From Xylaria sp. FL1777 (Eukaryota > Ascomycota > Sordariomycetes > Xylariales > Xylariaceae): a stretch of DNA of 64,000 nucleotides. Below, piece after piece: positions 63,401-64,000 of this stretch. Where the stretch lies: the NCBI GenBank assembly GCA_022578965.1, contig MU400583.1, positions 153,275-217,274 of the forward strand. Direction: 5' to 3'. The notes under the pieces were generated by a model, which was given only the letters and a program-made list of their open reading frames with translations, made no database searches and was not told where the DNA came from. The stretch's first letter is position 1, and every line of letters starts with the position of its first letter. The position numbers were made by a program, and so were the translations under genes.

Positions 63401-64000
63401 AATAATAATTACGTTTAATAATTAATAGTTAACTATTATTTATTATATTAGTTTTTTTTTTATTAATTAGTTGTTTTTTATTTTTTATTTTAAGTATTAA
63501 TACTATAAAATATTTAGCAAATAATTAAGATTTTTTTAGAAATTTTTTTGCTAGATTTTTTTAAATATATTTTTATAAAGCGTTTATTTTATTTAAGCTT
63601 ATATAGTATACTTAATAAAGCTTTAGTTAATATTTTTCTTTAATAAAAATATAGTAATTTTATAAGTTATGTTTAAGAAGTTTTTTTTTTTTTTTTTTTT
63701 AAATAGTTTATAAAATTTATAATATACTTTTAGTATTTTGTTTAGAATTTTTTTTGCGATTTTTTTAATTTTTTTGCTTTATTTTTTATTTTTTTAATTA
63801 ATAGTTTTTGCTTTTTATTAAATTAAAAAGTTACTAGTTTTTAGCTATAATATTTTTAAAATAATATTATAATTAAATATATTAATAATATTTAATATAA
63901 TTTGTTTTTTATATTTTTATATAAATATATTAAAAAGTTTAGTTTTTTTAAGTATATAACTATTATTATAGCTAAAAGTACTTTTATTAAATCTTTTAAT

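Larger units (their letters stand above)
49213..64000 (-). mobile_element. E2: inverted copy of E1, interrupted twice, running off the window
   Basis: E2 is the reverse complement of E1. Its 3' LTR (494 bases) is present in two pieces, 49213-49691 and 59613-59627, separated by E3. To the right come the reverse-complemented purine tract (59628-59643) and inverted internal sequence matching E1 from about 47656 downward. A solo LTR interrupts this at 59949-60442. The last bases of the window match E1 near 43777, so about 3.3 kb more, including the 5' LTR, should lie beyond position 64000. The base just left is cgttt, the predicted target duplication. Confidence 0.88.

Noticed and set aside
38903..64000. 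Mitochondrial DNA or a nuclear mitochondrial insert
   Set aside because: High A+T alone suggested it, but there are no mitochondrial-type genes or tRNAs, and LTRs with target duplications explain the structure.

Overview
The window looks like nuclear DNA of a filamentous ascomycete (Pezizomycotina, probably Sordariomycetes; inferred, not proven). Genes have short introns (about 50-190 bases, GTRNGT donors, CTAAC/CTGAC-like branch sites). There is an NB-ARC/TPR fungal NLR and two HET-domain proteins. The right-hand part is an extremely A+T-rich island of retroelements carrying the transition-only damage expected of repeat-induced point mutation (RIP).

Layout, 1-38.7 kb (normal base composition, gene-bearing): a Golgi GT15 alpha-mannosyltransferase (672-2417, +); a tRNA-Val(AAC) (3061-3134, -); a fungal NLR with NB-ARC and TPRs (3863-8319, -); a CmcJ/GA4-desaturase-like protein (9012-10471, +) tail to tail with a GDP-mannose 4,6-dehydratase (10553-12055, -) and a TauD-family dioxygenase (12240-13684, -); an RNA 3'-phosphate-cyclase-like protein (14226-15583, +); a small protein with ADP-ribosyltransferase-like motifs (16106-17097, +); a conserved membrane-anchored protein (17922-19878, +); a membrane RING protein (20622-21854, +); a one-pass membrane protein with a Ser/Thr-rich segment (22052-23083, -); a HET protein (23641-25560, -); a secreted CPAF/UstP-like S41 peptidase (26170-29417, -); a second HET protein (30128-32241, +); a secreted Thr-rich protein with a PAN/apple-like C-terminus (33628-34872, +); and a nuclear-looking coiled-coil protein (35178-36594, -). 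Most multi-exon models were rebuilt by hand from splice sites and keep frame throughout.

Layout, 38.7-64 kb: a 17-bp minisatellite (38734-38902) sits at the compositional border. Beyond it no gene is readable, but the repeat architecture is. Element E1 (40449-48150, +) is a complete LTR retrotransposon with two 494-bp LTRs, a purine tract and a perfect 5-bp target duplication AATAC. Element E2 (from 49213 past the window end, -) is a second copy in inverted orientation. Its 3' LTR is split by E3 (49692-59607), a different 9.9-kb LTR element with 198-bp LTRs and a perfect TTAGT duplication. A solo LTR of the E1 family (59949-60442) has also landed inside E2. The 494-bp length recurs exactly in all four LTR copies, including the split one, which strongly supports this reading.

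How genes may work together: the CmcJ-like gene, the dehydratase and the TauD gene form a compact 4.7-kb group that could modify a deoxysugar or metabolite, though this is inference. NLR and HET genes suggest a locus involved in non-self recognition.
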